Virus record (IMG/VR): IMGVR_UViG_3300030389_000247
Coordinates: 1-32,235 of that record
DNA: 32,235 bases
Reading direction: 5' to 3' (one strand)
DNA from: a virus
Made by a program: the position numbers and the translations under genes. Positions 1 through 9,223 of this stretch are shown one piece after another. Within the stretch, counting starts at the first letter, position 1, and the number at the start of each line of letters is the position of its first letter. A model generated the notes under the pieces. The model ran no database searches, had not been told where the DNA came from, and saw nothing but the letters and a program-made list of their open reading frames with translations.

Positions 1-15
1 ACACGGAGACTTAGC

Positions 16-1161
16 ATGAGTAAAGCAGCAGAATTAGCAAAGATGGGTGAAGTCCTAACCAATAGTCAGATTGGTGGAAGACGCAACGTTGTAATAAATG
101 GTGAAATGAAAATATCACAAAGAAGTTCGTCAGCCACATCTATTACATCAACTGGTTATCATGCTTTAGATAGATTTGCATTGTTATATACAGATGCTGG
201 AACATGGACAATGTCACAGTCATCAACTACTCCAAATGGATTTGCTAATAGTTTAAAGTTAGATTGTACTTCAGCTAAATCTTCTTTAGCTTCAGACAGT
301 AGATTATTTTTACAAACAAAAATAGAGGGTCAAGATGTTCAACAATTTAAAAAAGGTACGTCTGATGCTGAACAATACACACTAAGTTTTCATGTTCGTT
401 CTAATAAAACTGGTACTTATCAAGTCAATATTGAAGATAATGATAATACAAGAATAGTAGGTTCAACTTATACAATAAGTTCGGCTAATACATGGGAAAA
501 AAAAGAGATTACTTTTCCAGCAGACACAACTGGTGCTTTTGCAGATGATAGTGGAGATAGTCTAGCTATAATGTGGGCATTAGTCGCAGGAACAGATAAC
601 TCATCAGGTGCAGTTCCTGCAACATGGGAAGCTAAAGTTAACACAGATAGAGGTGCAGGGTTAAATATTAATCTTGCAGATAACACGGATAATGAATGGT
701 ATATTACTGGCATTCAGTTAGAAGTCGGCTCTGCAGTGACCCCATTTGAGTATAGGTCATTTGATGAAGAGTTTTTACTCTGTCAACGCTATTGCACAGT
801 TTACAATGTAGGTGGAGACCAAGTGCATGATGAAAATTTGATTCACAATTCTGCTCCATTACCCGGAAGCTCTGGTCATGTTGATGTTGCAAATAGAGCA
901 GAGTGGTTTTTATCATACCCAATAAAAAGAGCAACACCAACAATAACTGTAACAAATCCAACTGAATTAAGATGGTTATCAACTGGTAATGTTGTTCAAA
1001 ATGGAACAAGTGACGTAACTTTTCCAGTTGGACTTGGTATTCAAAGAACAAATTGTTTTCAATCCGTAGCAGGTTCATTAACTACATCACATCATTGTGA
1101 CTATTGGGGTCATGATGGTGGTAGCACTTACGCTAGATTACTAATAGATTCGGAGTTATAA
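16..1161 (+). CDS. Tail fibre / receptor-binding protein
   Basis: A 381-residue protein, probably a distal tail fibre that contacts the host surface. The N-terminus (MSKAAELAKMGEVLTNSQI) resembles short virion-anchoring segments of other phage fibres. It is followed by GRRNVVINGEMKISQR, the typical opening of a phage jelly-roll carbohydrate-binding module, and by DRFAL. Around residues 235-260 the run ITGIQLEVGSAVTPFEYR, then FLLCQRY, matches the conserved end of this module in many phage and prophage fibres. The remaining C-terminal part (about 270-381) shows no recognisable motif and is likely the variable receptor-contacting part. GGAG lies seven bases before the ATG. The following two small genes are tightly coupled, as usual for fibre operons. 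The fold call is strong; the receptor is unknown. Confidence 0.85.
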   Translation: MSKAAELAKMGEVLTNSQIGGRRNVVINGEMKISQRSSSATSITSTGYHALDRFALLYTDAGTWTMSQSSTTPNGFANSLKLDCTSAKSSLASDSRLFLQTKIEGQDVQQFKKGTSDAEQYTLSFHVRSNKTGTYQVNIEDNDNTRIVGSTYTISSANTWEKKEITFPADTTGAFADDSGDSLAIMWALVAGTDNSSGAVPATWEAKVNTDRGAGLNINLADNTDNEWYITGIQLEVGSAVTPFEYRSFDEEFLLCQRYCTVYNVGGDQVHDENLIHNSAPLPGSSGHVDVANRAEWFLSYPIKRATPTITVTNPTELRWLSTGNVVQNGTSDVTFPVGLGIQRTNCFQSVAGSLTTSHHCDYWGHDGGSTYARLLIDSEL

Positions 1162-1162
1162 A

Positions 1163-1363
1163 ATGAACATTACTCAAGTAAAACATTGTTCAATTAAAAG
1201 ATATGAAGGAACTGATGCAGAGGTAACTATTACTGGGGTTGTGGTTATCGCAACTATTGATGGTGAAACAGTTTACGTTCCCACTGACCCTAACAACAGA
1301 CACTACGCAGAAATACTAAAACAAGTAAATGCAGGAACACTAACCATCAAGGATGCCGATTAA
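1163..1363 (+). CDS. Small fibre-associated protein
   Basis: A 66-residue protein beginning one base after the fibre stop codon, so probably translated by coupling. Residues 38-58 (VPTDPNNRHYAEILKQVNAG) match a pattern common in small phage proteins encoded just after tail fibres: a hydrophobic strand, then D-x-x-N-R-H-Y, then a short helix ending in x-x-G. No catalytic motif or membrane segment is present. The position suggests a role in fibre assembly or attachment, but this rests on context only. Confidence 0.6.
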   Translation: MNITQVKHCSIKRYEGTDAEVTITGVVVIATIDGETVYVPTDPNNRHYAEILKQVNAGTLTIKDAD

Positions 1364-1365
1364 AC

Positions 1366-1599
1366 ATGGAAATAGATGCAATGTTATTTTGGAACATTAT
1401 CCTAACTATGGTCGTTGTACCATTCGGTTGGGCATTCAACAAGATGTTTGGCGAAGTAAAGAGATTACAGATACTACTAAACAAAACACGAGAAGAGTAT
1501 GCACGTAAAGATGATGTCAAAGAAGATATGCATGACATTATGGATGCAATGAAAAGATTAGAAGATAAACTAGATAAGATATTAATTGGAGCTAAATAG
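1366..1599 (+). CDS. Holin-like membrane protein with coiled coil
   Basis: A 77-residue protein with one hydrophobic segment at about residues 5-26 (WNIILTMVVVPFGWAF inside it), followed by a charged, heptad-patterned helix to the end (KRLEDKLDKILIG). This single-span plus coiled-coil plan resembles XhlA-type lysis accessory proteins and small holins, and the position after the tail fibre fits a lysis gene. No endolysin or spanin is visible nearby, so the lysis role is tentative; a membrane-anchored virion or assembly factor is an alternative. Its TAG stop shares one base with the GTG start of the next gene. Confidence 0.5.
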   Translation: MEIDAMLFWNIILTMVVVPFGWAFNKMFGEVKRLQILLNKTREEYARKDDVKEDMHDIMDAMKRLEDKLDKILIGAK

Positions 1600-3473
1600 T
1601 GGCAATATTCACAGGTTTTAAACCAACAGGATTACAAAAGATTGCTAATAAACTTGGATATGAAGGTTCATTAGATAACTTTGAAAACTACCTAGAGCAA
1701 AATCCTGAGAAGAAAAGACAAATGATTGTCTATGAAGAATCTGCAAAACAGATGGCTCGTGGTGGTGTTGTTAAAATGCAAGAGGGTGGTGATATACCTA
1801 CAGAAGAACAGCCATCTAACATACAAGATATGACACTTGAAAGAGCACAGACAGGTGCATTACCTGCAGGTGCAGTTACTACTCCTCAATTAACTTTACA
1901 AGAACAAGGACAAACTATTGATCCTTCAATAGGTGCAGTTGCAGGGGAAGCCAATGTAATACCCACTGTGGCACAGGCAGGTACACAACAAACAGGACAA
2001 CCTACTGTAACACCTGCAGCACAAGTAGACCCTAGATTATCCCAACCTGATATTCAAGGTGCAATAGCATCTAATCAAGCTGCTACAACAGATGTAAGTG
2101 ATAAGGCACAAATATTAGCTGCTCAACAAACTGCAAGTAGTGTAGCTAATTTAAGTGCTGCACAAGGTAATGCTATACTTATGGCAAGTCCACCACAACG
2201 TGAAATACGTGAAGGTGAATTAATAGACTCTGTTGCAAATGCAGAAAAAGCTAAAACTTTTACAGAGCAAATTGAAGCTGCAACCTCAACTGCTAGTGAT
2301 CAAGCCACTGTAGCAGGTCAGTTAGCAGGATTAACTGCAAACTTTGATGCAACAAATCCACCATCATGGGCAGCAGGAGCAATCAGAGGTGTTCAAGCAG
2401 TAATGCAACAAAGAGGTCTTGGTGCTTCTAGTATTGCAGGACAGGCACTTGTTCAGGCTGCAATGGAATCTGCACTACCTATTGCACAGGCAGATGCAAA
2501 TACTGTAAGAACATTTGAATTACAAAATTTATCTAACAGACAACAACGTGCTATGTTAGCTGCAGAACAAAGAGCTAGATTCATAGGGCAAGAGTTTGAT
2601 CAAGAGTTTCAAACAAGAGTTCAGAATGCTTCTAAGATAAGTGACATAGCAAATAGAAACTTTACTGCAGAACAACAAGTGGCATTAGAAAATAGTAGAA
2701 TAGCAAATACATTAAACCTACAAAATCTATCTAATAGACAAGCACTTGTATTAGCAGAGGCTTCTGCACTAACAGGATTAGATACAAGTAATCTAACTAA
2801 TAGACAACAAGCTGCAGTAGAAAACGCAAAAGCATTCTTGCAAGTAGACATGGCAAACTTATCTAATGAACAACAATCAGGTATGTTTAATATGCAGTCA
2901 TTAACTCAAAGTATATTAACAGATCAAGCTGCCCAAAATGCTGCAAGACAATTTAATGCTACATCACAAAATCAAGTAGATCAATTCTTTGCTAATTTAA
3001 GAAGTCAAGTAGAACAGTTTAATGCAACACAATCAAATGCACAAGATCAGTTTAATGCAGGTGAAGTAAATACATTGTCAAGATTTAATGCAGAGGTGAT
3101 GAATGCAAGAGATCAATTCAATGCACAAAATCAAATAGCTATAGCACAGAATAATGCAGTATGGAGAAGAGAGTTAGCCACTGCAGACACTGCTGCTATT
3201 AATCGTGCTAATGAATTGAATGCTAAAGCAGTTCTTGATATATCTAATGAGGCTTATGATGACTTATGGGCATTCTTTGCAGACACAATGGAGTGGGCAT
3301 GGAAGAGTGCAGAGAATGAGCAAGATAGAATTAATGCATTAGGTGTAGCAAATATAAGTAAAGAAGCACAACAATACACTGCAGAGCAAACTAAGAAAGC
3401 TGCAGGTTCAAGTGCATTAGGTAGTATGTTAGGCACATTAGGTGCTGCAGTTATTAGAGGACCTTTTGGATAA
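1599..3473 (+). CDS. Large repetitive Gln/Asn/Ala-rich virion protein
   Basis: A 624-residue protein of unknown function, starting at GTG within the upstream stop (TAGTG). The N-terminal 60 residues form a separate unit: FKPTGLQKIANKLGY, then YLEQNPEKKRQ, then the glycine pair motif MARGGVVKMQEGGD, a combination I recall from other marine phages. Residues about 80-300 are Gln/Thr/Ala-rich and probably disordered or helical. From about 305 the sequence is repetitive: NLSNRQQ-type units recur four or five times (307-425), then QFNA units recur at about 450-510. The C-terminus is Gly/Ala-rich (SSALGSMLGTLGAAV), like a membrane-active helix. It heads the block of large overlapping virion genes, so an internal or ejected protein is likely. 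There is no enzymatic motif. Confidence 0.6.
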   Translation: MAIFTGFKPTGLQKIANKLGYEGSLDNFENYLEQNPEKKRQMIVYEESAKQMARGGVVKMQEGGDIPTEEQPSNIQDMTLERAQTGALPAGAVTTPQLTLQEQGQTIDPSIGAVAGEANVIPTVAQAGTQQTGQPTVTPAAQVDPRLSQPDIQGAIASNQAATTDVSDKAQILAAQQTASSVANLSAAQGNAILMASPPQREIREGELIDSVANAEKAKTFTEQIEAATSTASDQATVAGQLAGLTANFDATNPPSWAAGAIRGVQAVMQQRGLGASSIAGQALVQAAMESALPIAQADANTVRTFELQNLSNRQQRAMLAAEQRARFIGQEFDQEFQTRVQNASKISDIANRNFTAEQQVALENSRIANTLNLQNLSNRQALVLAEASALTGLDTSNLTNRQQAAVENAKAFLQVDMANLSNEQQSGMFNMQSLTQSILTDQAAQNAARQFNATSQNQVDQFFANLRSQVEQFNATQSNAQDQFNAGEVNTLSRFNAEVMNARDQFNAQNQIAIAQNNAVWRRELATADTAAINRANELNAKAVLDISNEAYDDLWAFFADTMEWAWKSAENEQDRINALGVANISKEAQQYTAEQTKKAAGSSALGSMLGTLGAAVIRGPFG

Positions 3474-3709
3474 TGATTACAAACCCTTCAGCAAATATAT
3501 ATAATAAGTTTCTTAATTACAAAAGAATTACTAGAGATTTGGAAAACCAAGCACAAGCTCCTGAAACAAAAGGCTTGTTATCTAGAGATATGTCAATGAA
3601 AAAAAATATGAAGATGCCTCAAGAAAATGATCCATTTAATGAGGCTATGGATTTTTTTGAAGCAATTCAAAATGAAAGGTTAAATGGTAAAGAAGAAATA
3701 GAAACATGA
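3473..3709 (+). CDS. Small hypothetical virion-block protein
   Basis: A 78-residue charged protein, start overlapping the previous stop as TAATG and end overlapping the next start as ATGA. No family is recognised. It contains the internal motif KGLLSRDMSMKK (residues about 34-45), which resembles the GLM-x-R motifs at the C-termini of three neighbouring proteins. The C-terminal half is acidic and helical. The tight coupling on both sides supports its being a real gene of the virion block. Confidence 0.55.
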   Translation: MITNPSANIYNKFLNYKRITRDLENQAQAPETKGLLSRDMSMKKNMKMPQENDPFNEAMDFFEAIQNERLNGKEEIET

Positions 3710-4218
3710 GATACGGAAATAGAACAGAACCCATATTAGAAGCACCTATTCCGGGCATGGCTATGACTCATGAGGTTGGTGCAAGACCTTGGCAAACACC
3801 ACCACAATATCCAACTGTAAATAAAGCAGCACAATATTATGTGGTTAGTATGCAAGATGAATCATTTGTAGAACAAGCTATCAACTTGATGGAAACAGGT
3901 ATGCCTATCACATTGATTGCTAATAATATGCAACTGATGAGTGTTATGGAGGGCAAACATACTATTGATGTAGGTATGTTACTTATACCTGTTATTATGG
4001 AAATGCTTATGTTAATTGGAGACAGAGCAGGTATAAAATATGCGACAGGTATGGAAAGAGACAAAGAAATAGAATTAAAAGATTCTGCATCTGAAGCAGC
4101 GTTTTCTAGATTTCAAAAAGAATTAGATAAACCTGAGGTAGAAGATGTTGTTGTAGAAGAAGAAAAGGAAAAAGAAAAGCAAGAAGAACCTATGGGTTTA
4201 ATGGCTAGGAGAGTATAA
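3706..4218 (+). CDS. Conserved marine-phage virion-block protein
   Basis: A 170-residue protein. The N-terminal half carries a proline-rich signature, EAPIPGMAMTHEVGARPWQ, that I recall from several marine podovirus genomes, always near large internal proteins. Residues about 60-110 alternate hydrophobic and Met-rich helices (VGMLLIPVIMEMLMLIG), which could insert in or lie on a membrane. The tail is strongly acidic (EEEKEKEKQEE) and ends in PMGLMARRV, one of the recurrent GLM-x-R motifs. Start (ATGA) and end (TAATG) overlap both neighbours. The function is unknown; a structural or ejection-complex component is plausible from context. Confidence 0.6.
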   Translation: MRYGNRTEPILEAPIPGMAMTHEVGARPWQTPPQYPTVNKAAQYYVVSMQDESFVEQAINLMETGMPITLIANNMQLMSVMEGKHTIDVGMLLIPVIMEMLMLIGDRAGIKYATGMERDKEIELKDSASEAAFSRFQKELDKPEVEDVVVEEEKEKEKQEEPMGLMARRV

Positions 4219-5747
4219 TGGCAGAAAAAGAATCATCATTTTTAACTGATAGAAGTTTTGGTGGCAGATTTAAAAGAGCACTTGCAGTTGCTTTGCCTTC
4301 TATAGCTTTGGCAAAAGATAATCCGTATCTTGTAAAATCTTTATATGATAAAGAAGAAGAGTTTGGAAAACTAGACAGAGCAGAAAATAATGAATTAGTT
4401 AAAAGTGTTGTTAGCAATATTAGTGGAATAATTACAAAGAATAGAACAAAGAGAGAAAGTAGGATAGATAGTAATTTAGAGAGCCTAACTAAAATTAAAA
4501 ACCTATTTAAAAATGATAACTTAGATAATGCAGACATAGCTTTTATACATGATAGAGGATTGTCAAAAACATTTAATGATATTAAAAATGAATATTCTTT
4601 ATCTTCTATTAAACCTTTAGTAGAGAATATGAAGTCACAATCGGATACAAGTAGTGAAGACCCAAACACTACTAAAATTCCTAACATGACATTAAAAGAA
4701 TTAGCTACTGCAATGGCTCCAGCTGCAAAACGATTTGATATGGAGATGATGAATCTTCGTACTGCACCTGCATCAGGACCTATTACATCTTTTGTATCAG
4801 GTGAAATGTTTGCAGATGAAAGTGAAAAAGGTGTAGACATAACACCAAGAGTACAAAATATTCTAAAAACTTCAGATGTTAAGTTAGCAGAAGACGATGA
4901 AAAAACAAAAGAAATAAAAAGTTATTTAGACAGTCAAGACGTAATGCTAAGTGAATTAGGAAAAGAAGCACAAAGATTATCTGAACTGACAAGTACAGAC
5001 AAATTGCCTGAAAAGAAAATGGAATCTGAAATGGCTAAGAAAGTTGGTGCAGTGCTTGGTGTTACAGTAGATGTAGATGAAGTTAATAATACTGTTAAAT
5101 TTTTAACTACTAATATAAAACTTAAAAAAGCAATGCCAATCATAGTGCAAGAGTTAACTGCTCAAGCAAAGAAATTAAAACTAGACATGGCTAAAAAACA
5201 AGATGATCCAAGACTACTAACTAATCTTGATTCAATTAATTCTATATTTAAACAGAATACAACATTAACTGATGATGGATTTGATATTGCTAAACCGGGA
5301 AGTTATTTGTTTGAAGAACTAAAGAAAAGAGGATTAGTTACAGATAAAGGTGATATAGTAAAAGACCCTCAAAAAAAAGATAAAGATAAAGACAAAGATA
5401 GTGGAGCACCTAAAGTAGGAGAACCTAAAAAACCAAAAACTTTTGATGAATTACTCAAAGATTTAAAAGGAACAACTACTGCATCAACTTTAGGAAAGAA
5501 GACAATACTTCAAATGTTAAAAATAGAAAGACAAAAATATATTGATAGAATTAAAAAGTTAGATGCAAATAATCAAGCAAATGTTGCTGAAATATTTAGA
5601 AGAAGATATAGTAATGAAGGATTCTTAGAGATTGTAAAAGATAAATTAAAACAAAATAATATAAGCATGGGTCCTGCAACTATAGATTATTTTAAAAATA
5701 TATTAATAAATGACCCTGCCTTTGCTAATCCTTATGCAACTAATTAG
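4218..5747 (+). CDS. Large coiled-coil virion-block protein
   Basis: A 509-residue, Lys/Glu-rich, mostly helical protein with no recognised domain. A Lys/Asp-rich linker (about residues 380-400, KKDKDKDKDSG) separates a long N-terminal part from a C-terminal helical part. The N-terminus (SFGGRFKRALAVALPSIALA) is basic and hydrophobic and might be a membrane-active helix. It starts within the previous stop (TAATG). Size and position between a small conserved virion protein and a glycine-zipper protein of 1152 residues resemble the gp14-gp15-gp16 order of T7-like ejection proteins. That comparison is positional only; there is no visible sequence similarity. Confidence 0.55.
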   Translation: MAEKESSFLTDRSFGGRFKRALAVALPSIALAKDNPYLVKSLYDKEEEFGKLDRAENNELVKSVVSNISGIITKNRTKRESRIDSNLESLTKIKNLFKNDNLDNADIAFIHDRGLSKTFNDIKNEYSLSSIKPLVENMKSQSDTSSEDPNTTKIPNMTLKELATAMAPAAKRFDMEMMNLRTAPASGPITSFVSGEMFADESEKGVDITPRVQNILKTSDVKLAEDDEKTKEIKSYLDSQDVMLSELGKEAQRLSELTSTDKLPEKKMESEMAKKVGAVLGVTVDVDEVNNTVKFLTTNIKLKKAMPIIVQELTAQAKKLKLDMAKKQDDPRLLTNLDSINSIFKQNTTLTDDGFDIAKPGSYLFEELKKRGLVTDKGDIVKDPQKKDKDKDKDSGAPKVGEPKKPKTFDELLKDLKGTTTASTLGKKTILQMLKIERQKYIDRIKKLDANNQANVAEIFRRRYSNEGFLEIVKDKLKQNNISMGPATIDYFKNILINDPAFANPYATN

Positions 5748-5764
5748 ATGAGGTTTGCAATACC

Positions 5765-8700
5765 ATGCAATATTTTAAAGATTATAATCTTCTAGAATCC
5801 CAAGATCAAAATAAAGAAAACTTAATCGCAAATCAAAATTTTATCAACGATGCTTATTCCTTTTTAAAAAATAGAGAGGGATATAAACACTCTGATTTAG
5901 ACACAGTTGAAAAAGTTTATGATCAATTCCTAGAGCATTTTAGATACCAAAACGTAAATGAGGTCACTGCCATACGTGATCTAGAGTATGCACAAAATGC
6001 AAACCTTCAAGAGAAACAAGAATTTGCTAGACTAATTAATCTGTATGATAAAATGGAAGGAGATGGTTTTAACCTAGAAACTTTCAAAGATTATGCAGGT
6101 GGTATAGCTAGTGCTCCATCAACTATCATAGGACTACTTACAGGGGGTGCAGGTAAACTTGCAGCAGTGGGTGGTAATCAAGCTGCTAAACTAGGTATAC
6201 GTGCATTGTTAACAAGAGAGATAGGTAAGAGTGCTCTTAAAGGTGCAGCAGTAGAGGGTAGTATAGGTGCAGTACAAGCAGGTGCTCAAGAAGGCACAAA
6301 AGTAGAAGTAGGCTTACAAGATGAAGTAGACACAGGTAAAGTGGTAGGAACTGCTTTAATATCTGCAGGTGGTGGTGCAATATTAAATGCAGGAGCAGGT
6401 GCTTATCAAACAATGAAAGCTATCAAAGCAGATGAATTATTGACTGCATCAGAAGTAGCCACTAAAAAGATAGCAGATGAAGCAAGTAAAAAATCTAAAG
6501 CATTTTTAAAAGGTGTAAGAGAAGGTGAAGACACAGAGTTTTTAAATAAAATATTACAAGAGTTAACACCTGATACATATAAAATGACCAAAGATGGTTT
6601 AAAAAGAATAGCTAAAAGACCTAAACCAAAGATGAAACCTTTAGATGCAGAAAAAGTATCTGTAGGTAGAGAACTAGCAAAAGAAAAAGGATTAGAAAAA
6701 TTACCTATAGAATTTTTTGAGAACTTATCTTCTGCAGTTTTAAAAGTAAAAGACAAAATAAAATTAAGAAAAGGACAAAGAATAACCTCTGCCATATCAG
6801 ATGCTATTGGGGATAATAAATTAAAGTTTACTGAACTAAGCACTATTTTAAGAGATCATAATCTTTCTTACGATCAGTTTTCTCTAATATACTTAGCAGA
6901 TATATCTGATGCAGGTAGAACATTAGGAACACATGGCTTTCTAAAAAAACAATTAAGTCCTAATGCATCTCAAGCTACAGTTACTAAACTATTAAACGAT
7001 ATTCAAGAGCTAGAAAAAAGAGGTCTAACAAGAATAGACAAAGCAAAAGCTCTTGAAGTATTAAAGAATAAAAAAGAAAATGGATTACTAAGAGATTTAG
7101 ATAGACTAAGATTAGGATTAATGACTTCTCAACCTGCAACAACTATGCGTAACAATGGTAATGCTTTGTTTAGAGTTGTAGTAGATGCAGGTACACGTGC
7201 ATTTTATAATGTATTAAGAAGAAAAAATCCTTTTGATGGTACATTTGATGTAGCAAAATATATGCTAAATCCGTATGAAGCACAAGCAGTTAGAAATATA
7301 TTCTCTACTACGATGCCTGATAGTGCTTCTGTTTTATTTAGAGAAGCAGCAGATTTATCATCACAAACAGGTGGTGGTGCTTTAGCAAAAATAGGAACTA
7401 AAGCAAACTTTTTAAATACAATGTCTGATAACTTTTTTAAACAGGCAATGTTGACTGCATCATTAAGAAGAAGATTAGCAGATAATGGACAAGATTTAAT
7501 TGAAATTATTAAGCAGGGCAAATTTAATACAATAAGTAAAGATATATTAGAAGGCTCTATGCAAGATGCTCTTGAGTTTGTTTATCAAAAGTCTTTTAAA
7601 GGTGATGGATTTTTTAGTAAAGTTGCAAAGGGTACTATAGATGCTCATAGAAATGTCCCTTTTATAGTTTCCTCTGTATTACCTTTTCCAAGATTTGTAG
7701 CTAATCAAATGAAATTTTTATATGAGCATACTCCTTTACTTGGTTTATTAAATTTAGAAAAGATAGGAGTCAAAGGTGGTTATGTAAATGCTATAAAGAA
7801 TATGACTAAGGATGAGTATCAACAAAAAATAGCAAAACAACTTACAGGACTAATGATGCTTTCTACTGCTTATGCTTGGAGAAAAGAACAGATAGATGAT
7901 GATGGTAAACTAGGAACATATTGGTATGAGTTCAAAGATGACACAGGAAAAGTTGTAGATGGTAGACCTACATACGGACCTTTTGCACCTTATTTGTTAG
8001 CTACAGATATACTGTTAAGATATCAAATGAGTGATGAGAGAGGTAATAAAGTAAAGCTAACTGAAAATAATTTTTACTCACCTGCCACAGGATTATGGCA
8101 AGATTTGTATGAGAGATGGGGTGCAGATGGTAAGAAGATGACTGAGGTTATGAATAGTCCTAGGCAATATGGTCAAGATGCAATGCAATCTTTATTTGGT
8201 TCTTCTTTTAGAACAGGTTATGGCTATTGGGTTATTGATAAATTATTTGATGATGTCGCTGCAGGTGGTGAGGGAATTGTTGAAAAAGGATTTGCAGAGT
8301 TTGGAGCTAATCTTGTAAACACCTACACATTACCTGTTGCAGTATTAAAAGATGCCTACAGTCAATTTGACAAATTTTCTAGATATGTGCCTGAGACTAG
8401 AAAAGGAGACCCAAGAGGAGATATAAGTTTTTTTGAAATATTATATAATAGAGGCACTCGTGCTTTTCCTGATGTAGGACCTAACACTGCCATAGGTAGA
8501 TACTTTGGTGCGACAGAATATGATACACCTTTAAGAAATCCATTGAGATCAGGAGATGTAATCTCTCTAAATCCATTAGAAAAACAAATGTTTGGTTTGG
8601 GTAAACGACCTAGATTAAATACATTAGAAAGAGAAATGAGAGATTTAAATCTACAATACTATGACTTTTATAAAAAACTTCCTAATGAATTTATTGATAG

Positions 8701-9223
8701 AAAATTAAGAGAAGTTTTAAGTGGTGAAGAAACTGTCAGAAATTTAAGTGTAGTAATGCAACAAATAATTAATGATGATCCTCTATATGCAAGTAAAAAA
8801 TCTAAGGCAGAAAAAAGAAACTACTTAGTAACTCAACTAAGAACTAGAATATTGCCAAATGCAAAAGAGAAGGCATTAGATTTAGTAGAACTAGAAAGAG
8901 AAAAAGGATTATTAAATAAAGAAGAAGAGGAAAGTTTACCATATAGTTTAGTACAACTAATGGAATATAGAAGAATATCTTCTCCTGAAAAAGATTCTAT
9001 AAATGCAGAGTTTAGAAATGGATTACGTGATGGTTCATTTGTTATAGATGGACAAGAAAATTTAACAGAAAAAGAAATAGAAACTTTAAATGTAGAAAAT
9101 AGTAGAGATTTAACTTTAATAATAAAAAATACTAAGGCTCGTGAAAATATATTAGCATGGGCATTAAGTAGAAAAGGAACTGCTAAAGGTAAAATTAAAA
9201 AAGGATTAATGGGTAGAAACTAA
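5765..9223 (+). CDS. Giant internal virion (ejection) protein, glycine-zipper type
   Basis: A 1152-residue protein, the largest in the window. Residues about 105-220 form a long Gly/Ala zipper region (GGIASAPSTIIGLLTGGAG and later GGGAILNAGAGAY), typical of segments that insert in membranes during DNA ejection. Residues about 445-470 hold RLGLMTSQPATTMRNN, a motif I recall from large internal proteins of marine podoviruses. Two hydrophobic stretches follow near residues 635-660 and 685-705. I found no lysozyme or transglycosylase motif. The C-terminus ends GLMGRN, related to the GLM-x-R ends of neighbours. The ATG lies about nine bases after GAGG, and the stop overlaps the next start (TAATG). 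Role inferred from size, zipper and context. Confidence 0.65.
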   Translation: MQYFKDYNLLESQDQNKENLIANQNFINDAYSFLKNREGYKHSDLDTVEKVYDQFLEHFRYQNVNEVTAIRDLEYAQNANLQEKQEFARLINLYDKMEGDGFNLETFKDYAGGIASAPSTIIGLLTGGAGKLAAVGGNQAAKLGIRALLTREIGKSALKGAAVEGSIGAVQAGAQEGTKVEVGLQDEVDTGKVVGTALISAGGGAILNAGAGAYQTMKAIKADELLTASEVATKKIADEASKKSKAFLKGVREGEDTEFLNKILQELTPDTYKMTKDGLKRIAKRPKPKMKPLDAEKVSVGRELAKEKGLEKLPIEFFENLSSAVLKVKDKIKLRKGQRITSAISDAIGDNKLKFTELSTILRDHNLSYDQFSLIYLADISDAGRTLGTHGFLKKQLSPNASQATVTKLLNDIQELEKRGLTRIDKAKALEVLKNKKENGLLRDLDRLRLGLMTSQPATTMRNNGNALFRVVVDAGTRAFYNVLRRKNPFDGTFDVAKYMLNPYEAQAVRNIFSTTMPDSASVLFREAADLSSQTGGGALAKIGTKANFLNTMSDNFFKQAMLTASLRRRLADNGQDLIEIIKQGKFNTISKDILEGSMQDALEFVYQKSFKGDGFFSKVAKGTIDAHRNVPFIVSSVLPFPRFVANQMKFLYEHTPLLGLLNLEKIGVKGGYVNAIKNMTKDEYQQKIAKQLTGLMMLSTAYAWRKEQIDDDGKLGTYWYEFKDDTGKVVDGRPTYGPFAPYLLATDILLRYQMSDERGNKVKLTENNFYSPATGLWQDLYERWGADGKKMTEVMNSPRQYGQDAMQSLFGSSFRTGYGYWVIDKLFDDVAAGGEGIVEKGFAEFGANLVNTYTLPVAVLKDAYSQFDKFSRYVPETRKGDPRGDISFFEILYNRGTRAFPDVGPNTAIGRYFGATEYDTPLRNPLRSGDVISLNPLEKQMFGLGKRPRLNTLEREMRDLNLQYYDFYKKLPNEFIDRKLREVLSGEETVRNLSVVMQQIINDDPLYASKKSKAEKRNYLVTQLRTRILPNAKEKALDLVELEREKGLLNKEEEESLPYSLVQLMEYRRISSPEKDSINAEFRNGLRDGSFVIDGQENLTEKEIETLNVENSRDLTLIIKNTKARENILAWALSRKGTAKGKIKKGLMGRN

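Noticed and set aside
4205-4840. Minus-strand 211-residue open frame
   Set aside because: Lies fully antisense to the coiled-coil virion gene with low-complexity Leu/Ser composition; a shadow of the A-rich plus-strand codons.
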